Notes: generated from the letters alone by a model not told the origin. A stretch of 64,000 bases of DNA from Ancylobacter vacuolatus (GCF_030813595.1 NZ_JAUSUH010000001.1:620001-684000); one strand, 5' to 3'; shown: positions 1 to 8,698, counted from the first letter of the stretch. Numbers and translations: made by a program.

Positions 1-777
1 ATCACCCTCGACAGCCTCGCCAAGCGCACCATCCCGCTGGCGCTGGCCTGGGCGCCCTATGTGCTGCTGGCGGTCTTCCTGGTGGTCAGCCGCATGGTGC
101 CCGGCGTCGGCGGCGCGCTGAAGTCGGCGACATTGGCCTTCTCCAACCTTCTCGGCGAACAGGGGATCAATGGCGATTTCCCGCTGCTGTTCTCCCCCGG
201 CGGCCTGCTGGTCATCATCTGCATGATCACCGTCCTGCTGCACCGCATGCCGCTGTCGGGCTTCACCGCCGCCGTGCGCGAGAGCAGCGGCACGCTGATC
301 GGCGCCGGCTTCGTGCTGATCTTCACCGTGCCGATGGTGCGGGTGATGATCAATTCCGGCGTCAACGCCAATGGGCTGGACAGCATGCCGGTGCTGGTCG
401 CCGAATGGGTGTCGACGCAGGTCGGCGCGGTCTACCCGGTGTTCGCCCCGACCATTGGCGCTCTCGGCGCCTTCCTTGCCGGCTCGAACACGGTCAGCAA
501 CCTGATGCTGAGCCAGTTCCAGTTCTCGGTGGCGCAGGGGCTGGGCATCTCCTCGGTGCTGATGGTGGCGGGCCAGTCGGTCGGCGCCGCCGCCGGCAAC
601 ATGATCGCCATCCACAATGTCGTCGCGGCGTCGGCCACGGTCGGCCTGCTCGGGCGCGAAGGGGCGACGCTGCGCATCACCATCCTGCCGACGATCTACT
701 ATCTGATCGTCGCCGGAACCCTGCTGCTGCTCGGCTTCTATGTCGTCGGCCTCAGCGATCCGCTGATGGGCCGGTAA
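1..777 (+). CDS. lldP: L-lactate permease (LctP family), C-terminal part
   Basis: The reading frame is open from the first base, so the gene begins upstream of the window; 258 C-terminal residues are visible. They form about six or seven hydrophobic membrane segments, with the small-residue-rich segments typical of the LctP lactate/glycolate permease family, for example FLAGSNTVSN near residue 160 of the visible part and VGAAAGNMIA near 195. The family takes up L-lactate, D-lactate or glycolate with protons across the inner membrane. The DUF6455 gene follows 100 bases downstream. Substrate cannot be fixed from this fragment. Family assignment is confident. Confidence 0.88.
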   Translation: MTLDSLAKRTIPLALAWAPYVLLAVFLVVSRMVPGVGGALKSATLAFSNLLGEQGINGDFPLLFSPGGLLVIICMITVLLHRMPLSGFTAAVRESSGTLIGAGFVLIFTVPMVRVMINSGVNANGLDSMPVLVAEWVSTQVGAVYPVFAPTIGALGAFLAGSNTVSNLMLSQFQFSVAQGLGISSVLMVAGQSVGAAAGNMIAIHNVVAASATVGLLGREGATLRITILPTIYYLIVAGTLLLLGFYVVGLSDPLMGR

Positions 778-877
778 AGCGAGCCGCCGGGACCGTCAGA
801 CGTCCCGGCAGCCTTGCGCCAGATCAAGGCCGGCGCTCCCCTGCGCCGGCACTCTCCCCCAAACGGGGAGAACAGCC

Positions 878-1174
878 ATGAATGTCGACACGATAGACGA
901 GCGCCTCGCGCTCTTCCGCGCCATGGCCGCCCATGCCGGCCTGGACCTTCCGGCGATCGCCGCCGAGGCGCCGCAGGAGGTGCTGGCCGCCGCCCAGCGC
1001 TGCCTCGGCTGCCGCGATGCCCCGGACTGCCACCGCTGGTTCGACGCACAGGCCGCCGGCGAAAATACGGAAAACGCTGGCGCCAGCGAACAGCCGGTGC
1101 CCGGCTTCTGCCGCAACGCGGCGCAGTTCGATCTCTGGAAGGACGGCGCGACACCCTCGCAGGCGGCCGAATAG
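878..1174 (+). CDS. DUF6455 family protein
   Basis: A 98-residue soluble protein. A GGGGAG Shine-Dalgarno sequence lies 8 bases before the ATG. Four cysteines at residues 42, 45, 51 and 78, arranged as CLGC, then CHRW, then FCRN, match the pattern I recall for DUF6455. This is a small alphaproteobacterial family of unknown function; the cysteines suggest metal binding or a redox role. It sits on the same strand as the lactate permease, 100 bases away, but nothing in the sequence shows a functional link. No signal peptide is visible. Confidence 0.75.
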   Translation: MNVDTIDERLALFRAMAAHAGLDLPAIAAEAPQEVLAAAQRCLGCRDAPDCHRWFDAQAAGENTENAGASEQPVPGFCRNAAQFDLWKDGATPSQAAE

Positions 1175-1186
1175 GCCGGAGCGGCG

Positions 1187-1344
1187 GGCCTGGAGAACGC
1201 GTTATCCGATCAGATTGGTTCAGTCTGATCGGATCGCACTCCAGAGCGTTTTCGAGCGACGTGGACACCGGCTCGCGTGAAGAAAACGCGACAAAACAAA
1301 GAATGAGATCATTTCACTGTCTCCATGAAACAGTGAAATGATCT
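1187..1344. repeat. composite palindromic intergenic repeat, copy 1
   Basis: A stack of three inverted repeats. (1) ATCCGATCAGA at 1204-1214 pairs with TCTGATCGGAT at 1224-1234, framed by an outer stem CTGGAG (1190-1195) and CTCCAG (1239-1244). (2) GCGTTTTC (1246-1253) pairs with GAAAACGC (1282-1289), with CGAGC and GCTCG nested inside. (3) A 15-base stem lies at 1306-1344. The middle part, 1243-1303, matches 46 of 61 positions with 11770-11830. I recall near-identical elements scattered between genes in rhizobial genomes; that recognition is from memory. It is probably a non-autonomous interspersed element. Confidence 0.75.
1306..1344. terminator. perfect 15-bp hairpin between convergent genes
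   Basis: AGATCATTTCACTGT (1306-1320) is perfectly complementary to ACAGTGAAATGATCT (1330-1344), with a 9-base loop. It overlaps the stop codon of the minus-strand chorismate mutase gene and lies beyond the plus-strand DUF6455 gene, so it could stop transcription from both sides. It has no clean T-tract. It is also the last arm of the interspersed repeat, so the terminator role is inferred from position. Confidence 0.5.
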
Positions 1345-1636
1345 AGCCCAGCCGCTCATTCTCGTAGGCGATCACCCAGTCGATCAGCTGGCGCCAGAGC
1401 TTTTCCACCAGCTCCGGCGGCACGCCCTTGGTTTCGGCATGGGCGCTGACCTTGTCGATCACGTCTTCCACCCGCTCGGGCAGGAAGGCGGCGAGGCCCT
1501 CCACCTTCTTCACCGCGATGACGTGCTTGACCACCTCGAAGCGCCGGGCCAGCAGCTCGACGATCTCGGCGTCGATGGCATCGATCTCGGCCCGGAAGGG
1601 CGCGAGCGAGCGCTCATTGGCGGGCAGGCGCGGCAT
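1343..1636 (-). CDS. chorismate mutase, AroQ type
   Basis: A 97-residue all-helical protein with the AroQ/PchB layout: the FRAEIDAID start helix with Arg15, LLARR with Arg32, Lys43, and PERVEDVI with Arg55. These match the basic residues that hold chorismate in AroQ mutases. Chorismate mutase converts chorismate to prephenate on the way to phenylalanine and tyrosine; PchB relatives can also have isochorismate pyruvate-lyase activity, so the exact reaction is open. It begins 4 bases after the gatA stop and is presumably co-transcribed with gatC-gatA. Length fits a single-domain enzyme. The stop codon lies inside a palindromic repeat. Confidence 0.8.
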   Translation of the reverse strand: MPRLPANERSLAPFRAEIDAIDAEIVELLARRFEVVKHVIAVKKVEGLAAFLPERVEDVIDKVSAHAETKGVPPELVEKLWRQLIDWVIAYENERLG

Positions 1637-1640
1637 CGGC

Positions 1641-3146
1641 TCACTCCCACCAGCGGTCGGTGACCTCGAAGCGGCCGGCGGCCTCCTCGATCACCTGGCC
1701 GAGCGAGAACAGCCCCTCCTCGCCGAACGGCCGGCCGATCAGCTGCAGGCCGAGCGGCAGCCCCTCGGAGGACAGCCCCGCCGGCACCGCGATGCCCGGC
1801 AGGCCGGCCATGTTCAGCGTCACCGTGAACACGTCCTGCAGATACATCTCCACCGGGTCGGCGCCCGACTTCTCGCCGATGCCGAAGGCGGGCGAGGGCG
1901 TGGCCGGCGCCAGCACCGCGTCGATGCCCTCGGCAAAGACGGTCTCGAAGTCGCGCTTGATCAGCGTGCGGACCTTCTGCGCCTTGAGGTAATAGGCGTC
2001 GTAATAGCCGGCCGAGAGCACATAGGTGCCGACCATGACGCGCCGGCGCACCTCGTCGCCGAAGCCGCTCGCGCGGGTCTTCTCATACATCTCAACGATG
2101 TCGCGGCCCGGCACACGCTCGCCATAGCGCACGCCATCATAGCGGGCGAGGTTGGAGGAGGCCTCGGCCAGCGCCACGATGTAATAGGCCGGCAGCGCAT
2201 ATTTGGTGTGCGGCAGGCTGATGTCGACGATCTCCGCGCCGGCCTCGCGCAGCATGGCGGCGCCCTTGTCCCATAGCGCGGCGATCTCCGGCGACATGCC
2301 ATCGACGCGGTATTCGCGGGGAATGCCGATTCGCTTGCCCTTCACCGAGGCACCCACCGCCGCCTCGTAATCGGGCACGGCCATGTCGACGCTGGTGGAA
2401 TCCTTGGGGTCGTGGCCAGCCATGGAGCGCAGCAGCAGCGCGGCATCGTTCACCGAGCGGGCGATCGGCCCGGCCTGGTCGAGCGAGGAGGCGTAGGCGA
2501 CGACGCCCCAGCGCGAGCAGCGGCCATAGGTCGGCTTGATGCCGACCGTGCCGGTGAAGGCCGCCGGCTGGCGGATCGAGCCGCCCGTGTCGGTGCCCGC
2601 CGCCCCGGCGCAGATCTGCGCCGCCACCGCCGCCGCCGAGCCGCCGGAGGAGCCGCCCGGCACGAGGGGCTGCGCCGAGCCGGTGCGCCGCCAGGGGTTC
2701 ACCGCGGCGCCGAAGGCGCTCGATTCGGTGGAGGAGCCCATGGCGAACTCGTCCTGGTTCAGCTTGCCCAGCAGCACCGCGCCATCCTTCCACAGCCGGG
2801 AGGTGACGGTCGATTCATAGGGCGGGACGAAGTTCTTCAAAATGTTCGAGCACGCCGTGGTCCGCACGCCCTCGGTGGCGAACATGTCCTTGATGCCGAG
2901 CGGAATGCCTTCCAGCGGCCCGGCCGTGCCGGCGGCGTAGCGGGCATCGCTGGCCTTGGCCATATCAAGCGCCTTTTCCGGCGTGGTCAGCACATAGGCG
3001 TTGAGATCGCCCGCCGCCTCGATCGCGCCGAGATAGGCCTGCGTCAGCTCGGTGGCGGTGAAATGCCCCTCGCTCAGCCCTTCATGGGCGGCGGTGAGGG
3101 TGAGGCGGGTGAGTTCGTGGCGCGAGGAGGTGCTCATCTCGCTCAC
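1641..3146 (-). CDS. gatA: Asp-tRNA(Asn)/Glu-tRNA(Gln) amidotransferase subunit A
   Basis: 501 residues from a GTG start that overlaps the gatC stop as GTGA; an ATG three codons in (3137) is an alternative. The amidase-signature triad is visible: Lys86 in GIPLGIKD, the GGSSGGS loop at 164-170 supplying the cis-serine, and nucleophile Ser190 in [12 protein letters not shown]. Subunit A hydrolyses glutamine and passes ammonia to GatB, which converts mischarged Glu-tRNA(Gln) or Asp-tRNA(Asn). The subunit B gene is not in the window, so GatC and GatA are made apart from GatB here. Full length and intact. Confidence 0.96.
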   Translation of the reverse strand: MSEMSTSSRHELTRLTLTAAHEGLSEGHFTATELTQAYLGAIEAAGDLNAYVLTTPEKALDMAKASDARYAAGTAGPLEGIPLGIKDMFATEGVRTTACSNILKNFVPPYESTVTSRLWKDGAVLLGKLNQDEFAMGSSTESSAFGAAVNPWRRTGSAQPLVPGGSSGGSAAAVAAQICAGAAGTDTGGSIRQPAAFTGTVGIKPTYGRCSRWGVVAYASSLDQAGPIARSVNDAALLLRSMAGHDPKDSTSVDMAVPDYEAAVGASVKGKRIGIPREYRVDGMSPEIAALWDKGAAMLREAGAEIVDISLPHTKYALPAYYIVALAEASSNLARYDGVRYGERVPGRDIVEMYEKTRASGFGDEVRRRVMVGTYVLSAGYYDAYYLKAQKVRTLIKRDFETVFAEGIDAVLAPATPSPAFGIGEKSGADPVEMYLQDVFTVTLNMAGLPGIAVPAGLSSEGLPLGLQLIGRPFGEEGLFSLGQVIEEAAGRFEVTDRWWE

Positions 3147-3430
3147 TCCACCACTTTCGGGACGGCGAAGAAGCCGTCCTCGGAGGCTGGGGCGTTGGCG
3201 AGCACCCGCTCGGCATAGAAGCCGTCGCTCACCACATCCGCCCGCAGCGGCAGGGTCATCGGGATGACGCTGGTCATCGGCTCGACGCCATCGGTGTCGA
3301 CCTCGCCGAGTTGCTCCACGAAGGCGAGGATGGCGTTCAGCTCGCCCTGGAGGTGGGCCACCTCGTCCTCTGTCACGGCGATGCGCGCCAGATGCGCCAC
3401 CCGCCGGACCGTCGCCTGATCGACCGACAT
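3143..3430 (-). CDS. gatC: Asp-tRNA(Asn)/Glu-tRNA(Gln) amidotransferase subunit C
   Basis: 95 residues starting [17 protein letters not shown], the usual GatC start. The frame stays open 21 codons further upstream (to 3493), but that extension has no family resemblance. GatC is the small linker subunit that wraps around GatA and GatB and stabilises the heterotrimer. Conserved features are the N-terminal helix [12 protein letters not shown] and the C-terminal LRAD and VPKVVE segments. Its TGA overlaps the gatA GTG start, which indicates translational coupling. It is the first gene of a gatC-gatA-chorismate mutase operon. A 45-bp tandem repeat lies a little over 100 bases upstream. Confidence 0.94.
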   Translation of the reverse strand: MSVDQATVRRVAHLARIAVTEDEVAHLQGELNAILAFVEQLGEVDTDGVEPMTSVIPMTLPLRADVVSDGFYAERVLANAPASEDGFFAVPKVVE

Positions 3431-3539
3431 CCGAAATCCCAATCCACTGAAACCGATGCGCGCCCTATAGCAGGCACGCACCGCGCCCCGCAACGCGCGG
3501 CGCTACGCTCGCCACATCAATGGCGGGGATCGGATGCCG

Positions 3540-3679
3540 GCCGGCGCGCCAATCTCAGGCTTGAACCGGCCGCTGTTGCGGCCGGCTTGCGAGTCTGTCT
3601 CAGGCTTTCGCCGACCGCCGTCGCGGCCGGCTTGCGCGCCGATCTCAGGCTTCAACCGGCCGCTGCTGCGGCCGGCCGG
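3540..3679. repeat. 45-bp tandem repeat, about three copies
   Basis: Unit 1 is 3540-3580 (41 bases, shortened), unit 2 is 3581-3625, unit 3 is 3626-3670, and a 9-base start of a fourth follows. Each unit begins GCCGGC, has TCTCAGGCTT in the middle and ends near GTCGCG, GCTGCG or GTTGCG. Units 1 and 3 are closest to each other. The block lies between the gatC promoter side and the 3' end of the next minus-strand gene. Translations across it show no conserved protein. Confidence 0.8.
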
Positions 3680-3685
3680 CTCCTG

Positions 3686-3988
3686 TCACGAGCGCGCCTG
3701 CTCCAGGCACTGGCCGGCGGCCTGAGCGTTGGAGCGGGCATTGCCGCGGTCGATCTGGCCGGACATGGCCAGCGACTTGGTGGTGTCGGTGACGATGGTG
3801 CGCAGGTCACCGCTGTCGCCGGCCGCCATCACAGCCGCGTAGATCGCCTTGCCATCGGCGGTGAGCGAGGCGGCGCAAGCATTGCCCGCCGCCTGGTCGG
3901 CGCGGGCCACGCCGCCGGCCAGCAGAACGAGCGCGGCGCAGGCGGCCGTGGAAAGCCCGCCGACGCGAGCAAAGGAACGAAGCATCAT
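3686..3988 (-). CDS. small secreted protein with two cysteines
   Basis: 100 residues. The start at 3988 is chosen because GGAG lies 6 bases upstream and the protein then opens with a clean Sec signal peptide: MMLRSFAR, a hydrophobic core, and an AlaArgAla site near residue 30. The mature part is about 70 residues, Ala-rich and probably helical, with one cysteine near the new N-terminus (38) and one near the C-terminus (94), which could form a disulfide. It resembles small periplasmic proteins of unknown function that are common in rhizobia. It lies 25 bases after another small secreted protein on the same strand and may share its transcript. Function unknown. Confidence 0.72.
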   Translation of the reverse strand: MMLRSFARVGGLSTAACAALVLLAGGVARADQAAGNACAASLTADGKAIYAAVMAAGDSGDLRTIVTDTTKSLAMSGQIDRGNARSNAQAAGQCLEQARS

Positions 3989-4013
3989 GATCGACTCCAT
4001 GGTAGAATAGGGT

Positions 4014-4340
4014 TTAGCGCACGCCTGCGCGGTTGACGCCGCCATTCACATTGACGCCCGGACCGGGGCGAGCGATGGCGCGGGCATTGGCATTGGCGCC
4101 AGCGGTGCAGCCGGCGGGAAAGCCGGGGCGCGTGCAGTAGACGGTCGCCCGGGCAGCCGGCGCGACATAGGGAGTCGGGCGAACCACGCATCCGACCGGA
4201 ATGCCCGGTCCGGTGCAATAGATGACGGCTGCGTCGGCGGGGGCGGAGCTGCCCACGGCGAGAGCGACCAGCAGCCCGCCGCAGAAGGCGGCCGGCACGA
4301 GGCGGCGCGCAAGCGGGAAGACGCGAGATTGGAGGCTCAT
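4014..4340 (-). CDS. small secreted protein with duplicated YCTxPGxPxGC motif
   Basis: 108 residues from the ATG at 4340; the frame extends upstream but the extension is unlike protein. A signal peptide (basic RRLVP, a hydrophobic run, cleavage near APADA at about residue 37) is followed by two copies of a cysteine motif, YCTGPGIPVGC at 41-51 and YCTRPGFPAGC at 68-78, with a period of 27 residues. The tail is rich in Asn, Ala, Gly and Arg. Each copy has two cysteines 9 residues apart, suggesting small disulfide loops. Location should be periplasm or outside the cell. I cannot name a family. It is divergent from the winged-helix gene. Confidence 0.72.
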   Translation of the reverse strand: MSLQSRVFPLARRLVPAAFCGGLLVALAVGSSAPADAAVIYCTGPGIPVGCVVRPTPYVAPAARATVYCTRPGFPAGCTAGANANARAIARPGPGVNVNGGVNRAGVR

Positions 4341-4444
4341 TTCGATCTTGTCCTGTTCTGGCCCCCGCAAGGGGATCCGGACGCTACATTGGGCGGTTTG
4401 TGGCGCCCGGCAATGTCGATTATTGGTCGCAACGAAAGGCCTCG

Positions 4445-5377
4445 ATGAGAAGAATGGTTGGGCGAAATGCAGCAACGGTCCAGACCGGCGATTCCAACCC
4501 CCGGCGGTTTGACGCTCTGATGCCCGGCGAATCGCAGGAACGCGCCCGGCTGCTCACCCGGCCCGACTTTCCCTGGATCGCGCGGCAGGCGGCGATCAAT
4601 CTCAGCGACGCCTATCGCGGCAATGTGCTGCTGACCCGGCTGCTGAACGATCGCGGCCGCTTCGTCCTCTCCCTGCTGCTTCTGGACATGCATTTCGAAG
4701 CGCCCGACGCGCCCGGCCTGACCACCGGCCGGCTGAAGGCGGAAGCGGTCGCGCTCGACGTGTGCAGCCCGGGCCGGGTTGGCGCCATCCTCGCGGCGTT
4801 CCGGGTGTTCGGCATGATCGCGCCGGCGCCGGATTCCGACGGCCGCCGCCGCCGGCTGGTGGTGACCGACAAGCTGATGTCGATCCACCGCGAGCGCTGG
4901 CGGACCATGCTCAACACCCTTGCGCTCGTCGTGCCCGAGGAAGGCGAGCGGGGCCTGCGCCATCTCGACGATCCGGTCTTCCTCACCGCCTTCGTCCGCA
5001 CCCTGCTGGAACCGCTCCGCGCCGGATGGCGGCCCTCCTTCGACATTCCCGCCATCGGCCAGTTCGCCGAGCGGGACGGCGGCCTGCTGATCGCCCTTGC
5101 CCTGTTCGGCATCGGGCTCACCGGCCAGCCGCTGTCGATCTCGCAGCTGGCGCGCTCGTTCCGCATTTCCCGCTCGCATGTCGTCGGCATCGTCCAGGAG
5201 GCCGCCGAGGCGGGGCTGGTGCGGCGGGTGGAGGAACAGGGCGCGCGCGGGCCGGGCGTGCTGCCGCAGCCGGCGCTGATTGAGGCGATGGAGCACTTCG
5301 TCGCCATGGCGCTGGTGCGCCAGATGGTGGCGGTGCGCGCCGGCCTCGCCGCGCTCGACAGCCGCGACGCCGCCTGA
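4445..5377 (+). CDS. winged-helix DNA-binding protein, function unknown
   Basis: 310 residues from ATG 4445, which has GAAAGG 5 bases upstream; a GTG at 4400 would add 15 residues. The C-terminal third holds a helix-turn-helix (ISQLARSFRISRSHVVGIV, about residues 230-250) followed by AEAGLVRRVEEQG, the turn and wing of a MarR-like winged helix. A second winged-helix-like segment lies near residues 90-150, with CSPGRVGAILAAF then a basic GRRRRLVVTD wing. It is probably a transcriptional regulator with two such domains. It is divergently transcribed from the small secreted protein genes, so those are natural candidate targets. No ligand domain was recognised. Confidence 0.6.
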   Translation: MRRMVGRNAATVQTGDSNPRRFDALMPGESQERARLLTRPDFPWIARQAAINLSDAYRGNVLLTRLLNDRGRFVLSLLLLDMHFEAPDAPGLTTGRLKAEAVALDVCSPGRVGAILAAFRVFGMIAPAPDSDGRRRRLVVTDKLMSIHRERWRTMLNTLALVVPEEGERGLRHLDDPVFLTAFVRTLLEPLRAGWRPSFDIPAIGQFAERDGGLLIALALFGIGLTGQPLSISQLARSFRISRSHVVGIVQEAAEAGLVRRVEEQGARGPGVLPQPALIEAMEHFVAMALVRQMVAVRAGLAALDSRDAA

Positions 5378-5406
5378 ACCGGGCCGGCCGCGGCAGGCCG
5401 GCCGGC

Positions 5407-6111
5407 TCAGCCGCGCGAGAAGCCCACCGGCACGCCCTTGTCAGGCACCACCACCGTCGCCTCCTCGCCCACCAGCGCGACGAATCGCTCGGCACCGGGC
5501 TCCAGCAGCCCGAAGGAGGCGTAGTGCGCCGGGATAATGGAGAGGCCACTGAGATAGCGCGACACCGCCACCGCCGCCAGTTCCGGCCCCATGGTGAAGC
5601 GGTCGCCGATCGGCACGATCACCACATCAGGCTTGTGCAGCTCGGCGATCAGGCCCATGTCGGAAAAAATATCGGTATCGCCCATGTGCCAGACGGTCGG
5701 CTCGCCCGGCGCCTTGACGATGATGCCGTTGGCATTGCCGAGATAGACGGTCCGGCCGTCCTCCATCATGCCGGAGGAATGGTCCGCCCGCACCAGGCTC
5801 ACGGTGAAGCCGTCGAAATGCACCGTGCCGCCGGTGTTCATCGGCTCCAGCTTGGCGACGCCCTGCTGGCCGAGCCAGCCGGCGAGGTCCGCATTGGCGA
5901 CCACCGTCGCCTCATTGGCCCGCGCGATCGCCACGCTGTCGCCGACATGGTCGGCATGGCCGTGGGTCAGCAGCACATGCGAAACATCCGCCGTCGCGTC
6001 GCCGAAATCGCCTGAAAAAGCCGGATTGCCGGTCAGGAAGGGGTCGATCAGCACCGCCGTGCCAGCAAAATCGAGCCGAAACGCCGCATGGCCGAACCAG
6101 GTGATCTTCAT
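5407..6111 (-). CDS. UPF0173 metal-dependent hydrolase
   Basis: 234 residues, the normal length of the UPF0173 branch of the metallo-beta-lactamase fold. The two-metal site is visible: [10 protein letters not shown] with His50, His52, Asp54 and His55, a further His in VRADHSSG, Asp in HMGDTDIF and His in PAHYASFG. The start [11 protein letters not shown] is the family's usual one. It is expected to be a cytosolic hydrolase of unknown substrate. It is convergent with the regulator gene on one side and divergent from ruvX on the other, about 120 bases from the ruvX start. Confidence 0.9.
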   Translation of the reverse strand: MKITWFGHAAFRLDFAGTAVLIDPFLTGNPAFSGDFGDATADVSHVLLTHGHADHVGDSVAIARANEATVVANADLAGWLGQQGVAKLEPMNTGGTVHFDGFTVSLVRADHSSGMMEDGRTVYLGNANGIIVKAPGEPTVWHMGDTDIFSDMGLIAELHKPDVVIVPIGDRFTMGPELAAVAVSRYLSGLSIIPAHYASFGLLEPGAERFVALVGEEATVVVPDKGVPVGFSRG

Positions 6112-6234
6112 CGCCGATCCTCATTCATTTGCAGGGGAGCGCCGGGGAACATAGGGCAGGCGCGCCGCCGCACAACCCCGGTTCGGCCGGACCAGCGATG
6201 GCGCCGGGCCCGTGGCCATGCTAGGCGAGGCCAC

Positions 6235-6717
6235 ATGGCCGCCTCCATCCTCACCGTCACCGACGCCGCCCCGCTCCTGCCCGCCCGTGGCGGGCTCATC
6301 GGCCTCGATCTCGGCACCAAGACCATCGGCGTCGCCTCCTCCGATCCCGACCGGCGGCTCGCTGCCCCGGTCGAGACCATCGCCCGCAAGCAGTTCACCC
6401 CGGATGCGGCGCGCATCCTGGCGCTGGGCACGGCGCGCGGCGCGGTGGGCATCGTTCTCGGCCTGCCTGTCAACATGGATGGCAGCGAGGGGCCGCGCGC
6501 GCAGTCCTCGCGCGCCTTCGCCCGCAATCTCGCCCGGCTGACCGAACTGCCGATCATCCTGTGGGACGAGCGCCTCTCCACAGCCGCCGTCGAGCGCGAC
6601 ATGATCGCCATGGACATGAGCCGCGCCCGCCGCGCCGAGGTGGTGGACCAGCAGGCCGCCGCCTTCATCCTGCAGGGCGCGCTGGATCGGCTGCGCTTCA
6701 TCGCCGGCAACGGCTGA
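6235..6717 (+). CDS. ruvX: Holliday junction resolvase / pre-16S rRNA nuclease YqgF
   Basis: 160 residues from ATG 6235; the purine-rich AGGCGAGG at 6223-6230 serves as ribosome binding site. The frame extends 49 codons upstream without conservation. The RNase H-like fold is marked by GLIGLDLGTKTIGVA with Asp25, by GLPVNMDGSEGPRAQ, by WDERLSTAAVE with Glu112 and by VVDQQAA with Asp138, the acidic residues of the YqgF/RuvX active site. In E. coli YqgF matures the 5' end of 16S rRNA; the junction-resolvase name is inherited. An AEC transporter gene follows 24 bases later. Confidence 0.93.
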   Translation: MAASILTVTDAAPLLPARGGLIGLDLGTKTIGVASSDPDRRLAAPVETIARKQFTPDAARILALGTARGAVGIVLGLPVNMDGSEGPRAQSSRAFARNLARLTELPIILWDERLSTAAVERDMIAMDMSRARRAEVVDQQAAAFILQGALDRLRFIAGNG

Positions 6718-6741
6718 TACGTCCCAGGGAGCCGGGCTGAC

Positions 6742-7674
6742 ATGTCCGCTGTACTCGGCGCGCTGGTGCCGGTCTTTCTCATCATCGCGCTGGGCGCGGT
6801 GCTCAAGCGCGGCCTGCTGCCCGAGGCCTCGCACTGGATCGCGCTGGAGCGGCTGACGTATTTCATCCTGTTTCCCGCCTTGCTGGTGGTGAGTATCGCC
6901 CGGGCGGATCTGGGCGAGGTGGCGGTGCTGGAGGTGTCGACGGCGCTGCTGGGCGCCATTGCCCTTGTCGGCCTCCTACTCACCCTGCTCCGCCCCACGA
7001 TTAGCCGCGCCTTCCGCCTTGCCGGTCCCAGCTACACCTCGGTGTTCCAGGGCGCCCTGCGCTGGAACACCTATATCGTCCTCGCCATCTCCGGCTCGCT
7101 CGCCGGCCCGCGCGGGCTGGCGGTGGCCGCCGTTGGGCTGGCGGTGATGATTCCGGTGCTCAACACACTCAGCGTCATCGTGCTGGCCCGCCATGGCGAG
7201 AACGGTGCCACCAGCAATCGCCTGCTGGTGCTGCAGATTTTGCGCAACCCGTTCATCTGGTCCTGCGCCGCCGGGGCGCTGATCAACGCGCTGCACCTGC
7301 CGGTGCCGCCGGTGCTGCTCACCTTCGGCGACATTCTCGGCCGCTCCTCGCTGGCGCTCGGCCTGCTGGTCGTGGGCGCCGGCCTGCGGCTGGGGGATCT
7401 GCGCCGCCCGCGTCTCGCGACCTGGTTCACCTGCCTGGTTAAGCTGGCAGTGCTGCCCGCTCTTGGCGTTGGCATTGGCCTGATGCTGGGCCTGCGCGAG
7501 GTGGATCTGCTCGTCGTCGCCGTCAGCACCGCCGTCCCCTCCGCCCCCAACGGCTATGTGCTCGCCCGGCAGATGGGCGGCGACGCCCCGCTTCTGGCGG
7601 AAATCCTCACCGTGCAGACGCTTCTGGCCGCCGTCACCATGCCGCTTGTCATCGCTGCGGTGGCGCTTCTGTGA
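6742..7674 (+). CDS. AEC family transporter (auxin efflux carrier-like)
   Basis: 310 residues with about ten hydrophobic membrane segments in two halves of five, the layout of the auxin efflux carrier/AEC family. An N-terminal [13 protein letters not shown], a central basic loop and a C-terminal [15 protein letters not shown] motif are visible; the SAPN element is characteristic of bacterial AEC carriers such as MleP/MdcF relatives. It is probably a secondary carrier for organic acids or similar anions in the inner membrane. GGGAG lies before the ATG. It lies between ruvX and pyrB on the same strand. Substrate not deducible. Confidence 0.85.
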   Translation: MSAVLGALVPVFLIIALGAVLKRGLLPEASHWIALERLTYFILFPALLVVSIARADLGEVAVLEVSTALLGAIALVGLLLTLLRPTISRAFRLAGPSYTSVFQGALRWNTYIVLAISGSLAGPRGLAVAAVGLAVMIPVLNTLSVIVLARHGENGATSNRLLVLQILRNPFIWSCAAGALINALHLPVPPVLLTFGDILGRSSLALGLLVVGAGLRLGDLRRPRLATWFTCLVKLAVLPALGVGIGLMLGLREVDLLVVAVSTAVPSAPNGYVLARQMGGDAPLLAEILTVQTLLAAVTMPLVIAAVALL

Positions 7675-7744
7675 GGGAAAATCGCACACGGGCGCTAAAT
7701 CTCTTGCCGTGGGCCCTCGCGGCCTCTATCCAGCCGACTTCGAT

Positions 7745-8698
7745 ATGACATCGAACCCGACCGCCAGTTTCGCCCTCAATCGCCGGCACCTGCTCGGCAT
7801 CGAGGGCCTGTCGCCCGACGAGATCGTCGGCCTTTTGGACCTCGCCGAAGAGTTCGTGCTTCTCAACCGCCAGGTGGAGAAGAAACGGGCAACCCTGCGC
7901 GGGCGCACGCAAATCAACCTGTTCTTCGAGGCCTCGACCCGCACCCAGGCCTCGTTCGAGATCGCCGGCAAGCGGCTCGGCGCCGATGTGATGAACATGT
8001 CGGTGAGCACCTCCTCGGTGAAGAAGGGCGAGACGCTCATCGACACCGCGGCGACGCTGAACGCCATGCACCCGGATGTGCTGATCGTGCGCCACAGCGC
8101 GTCGGGCGCGGTGGAGCTGCTGGCCCGCAAGGTCGATTGCGCGGTGGTCAATGCCGGCGACGGCGCCCATGAGCACCCGACCCAGGCGCTGCTCGACGCC
8201 CTCACCATCCGCCGCAACAAGGGCCGCATCCAGGGCCTCACCGTCGCCATCTGCGGCGACATCACCCATTCGCGCGTCGCTCGCTCCAACATCCTGCTGC
8301 TTCAGGCACTGGGCGCGCAGGTGCGGGTCATCGCCCCGCCGACCCTGCTGCCCAAAGGCATCGAGCGCTTCGGCGTCTCGGTCTATGGCGACATGCGAAC
8401 CGGGCTGGCCGATGTCGATATCGTCATGATGCTGCGGCTGCAGCGCGAACGCATGAACGGCTCCTATGTGCCTTCGGTGAAAGAGTATTTCCATTTCTGG
8501 GGGCTGGACGAGGCCAAGCTGCGCTTCGCCAAGCCCGACGCGCTGGTGATGCATCCCGGCCCGATGAATCGCGGCGTCGAGATTGATTCGGCAGTCGCCG
8601 ACGGCGCCCAGTCGCTCATCCGCGAACAGGTCGAGATGGGCGTCGCCGTCCGCATGGCCGTGCTGGACGCTCTCTCGCGGAACCTTCCCAATGCATGA
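7745..8698 (+). CDS. pyrB: aspartate carbamoyltransferase catalytic subunit
   Basis: 317 residues starting [17 protein letters not shown]; the long upstream extension in frame is a shadow of the preceding transporter. The carbamoyl-phosphate loop STRT is at 64-67, followed by [15 protein letters not shown] and [11 protein letters not shown], all family signatures. It joins carbamoyl phosphate and aspartate in the committed step of pyrimidine synthesis. Its stop overlaps the next start by 8 bases (ATGCATGA), so it is translationally coupled to the dihydroorotase-like gene, as in bacteria where the two proteins form a complex. Confidence 0.96.
   Translation: MTSNPTASFALNRRHLLGIEGLSPDEIVGLLDLAEEFVLLNRQVEKKRATLRGRTQINLFFEASTRTQASFEIAGKRLGADVMNMSVSTSSVKKGETLIDTAATLNAMHPDVLIVRHSASGAVELLARKVDCAVVNAGDGAHEHPTQALLDALTIRRNKGRIQGLTVAICGDITHSRVARSNILLLQALGAQVRVIAPPTLLPKGIERFGVSVYGDMRTGLADVDIVMMLRLQRERMNGSYVPSVKEYFHFWGLDEAKLRFAKPDALVMHPGPMNRGVEIDSAVADGAQSLIREQVEMGVAVRMAVLDALSRNLPNA

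Noticed and set aside
3534-3725. 63-codon open frame with Arg-Pro-rich repeats across the tandem repeat
   Set aside because: Its repeats only reflect the 45-bp DNA unit; there is no ribosome site and no sign of protein conservation.
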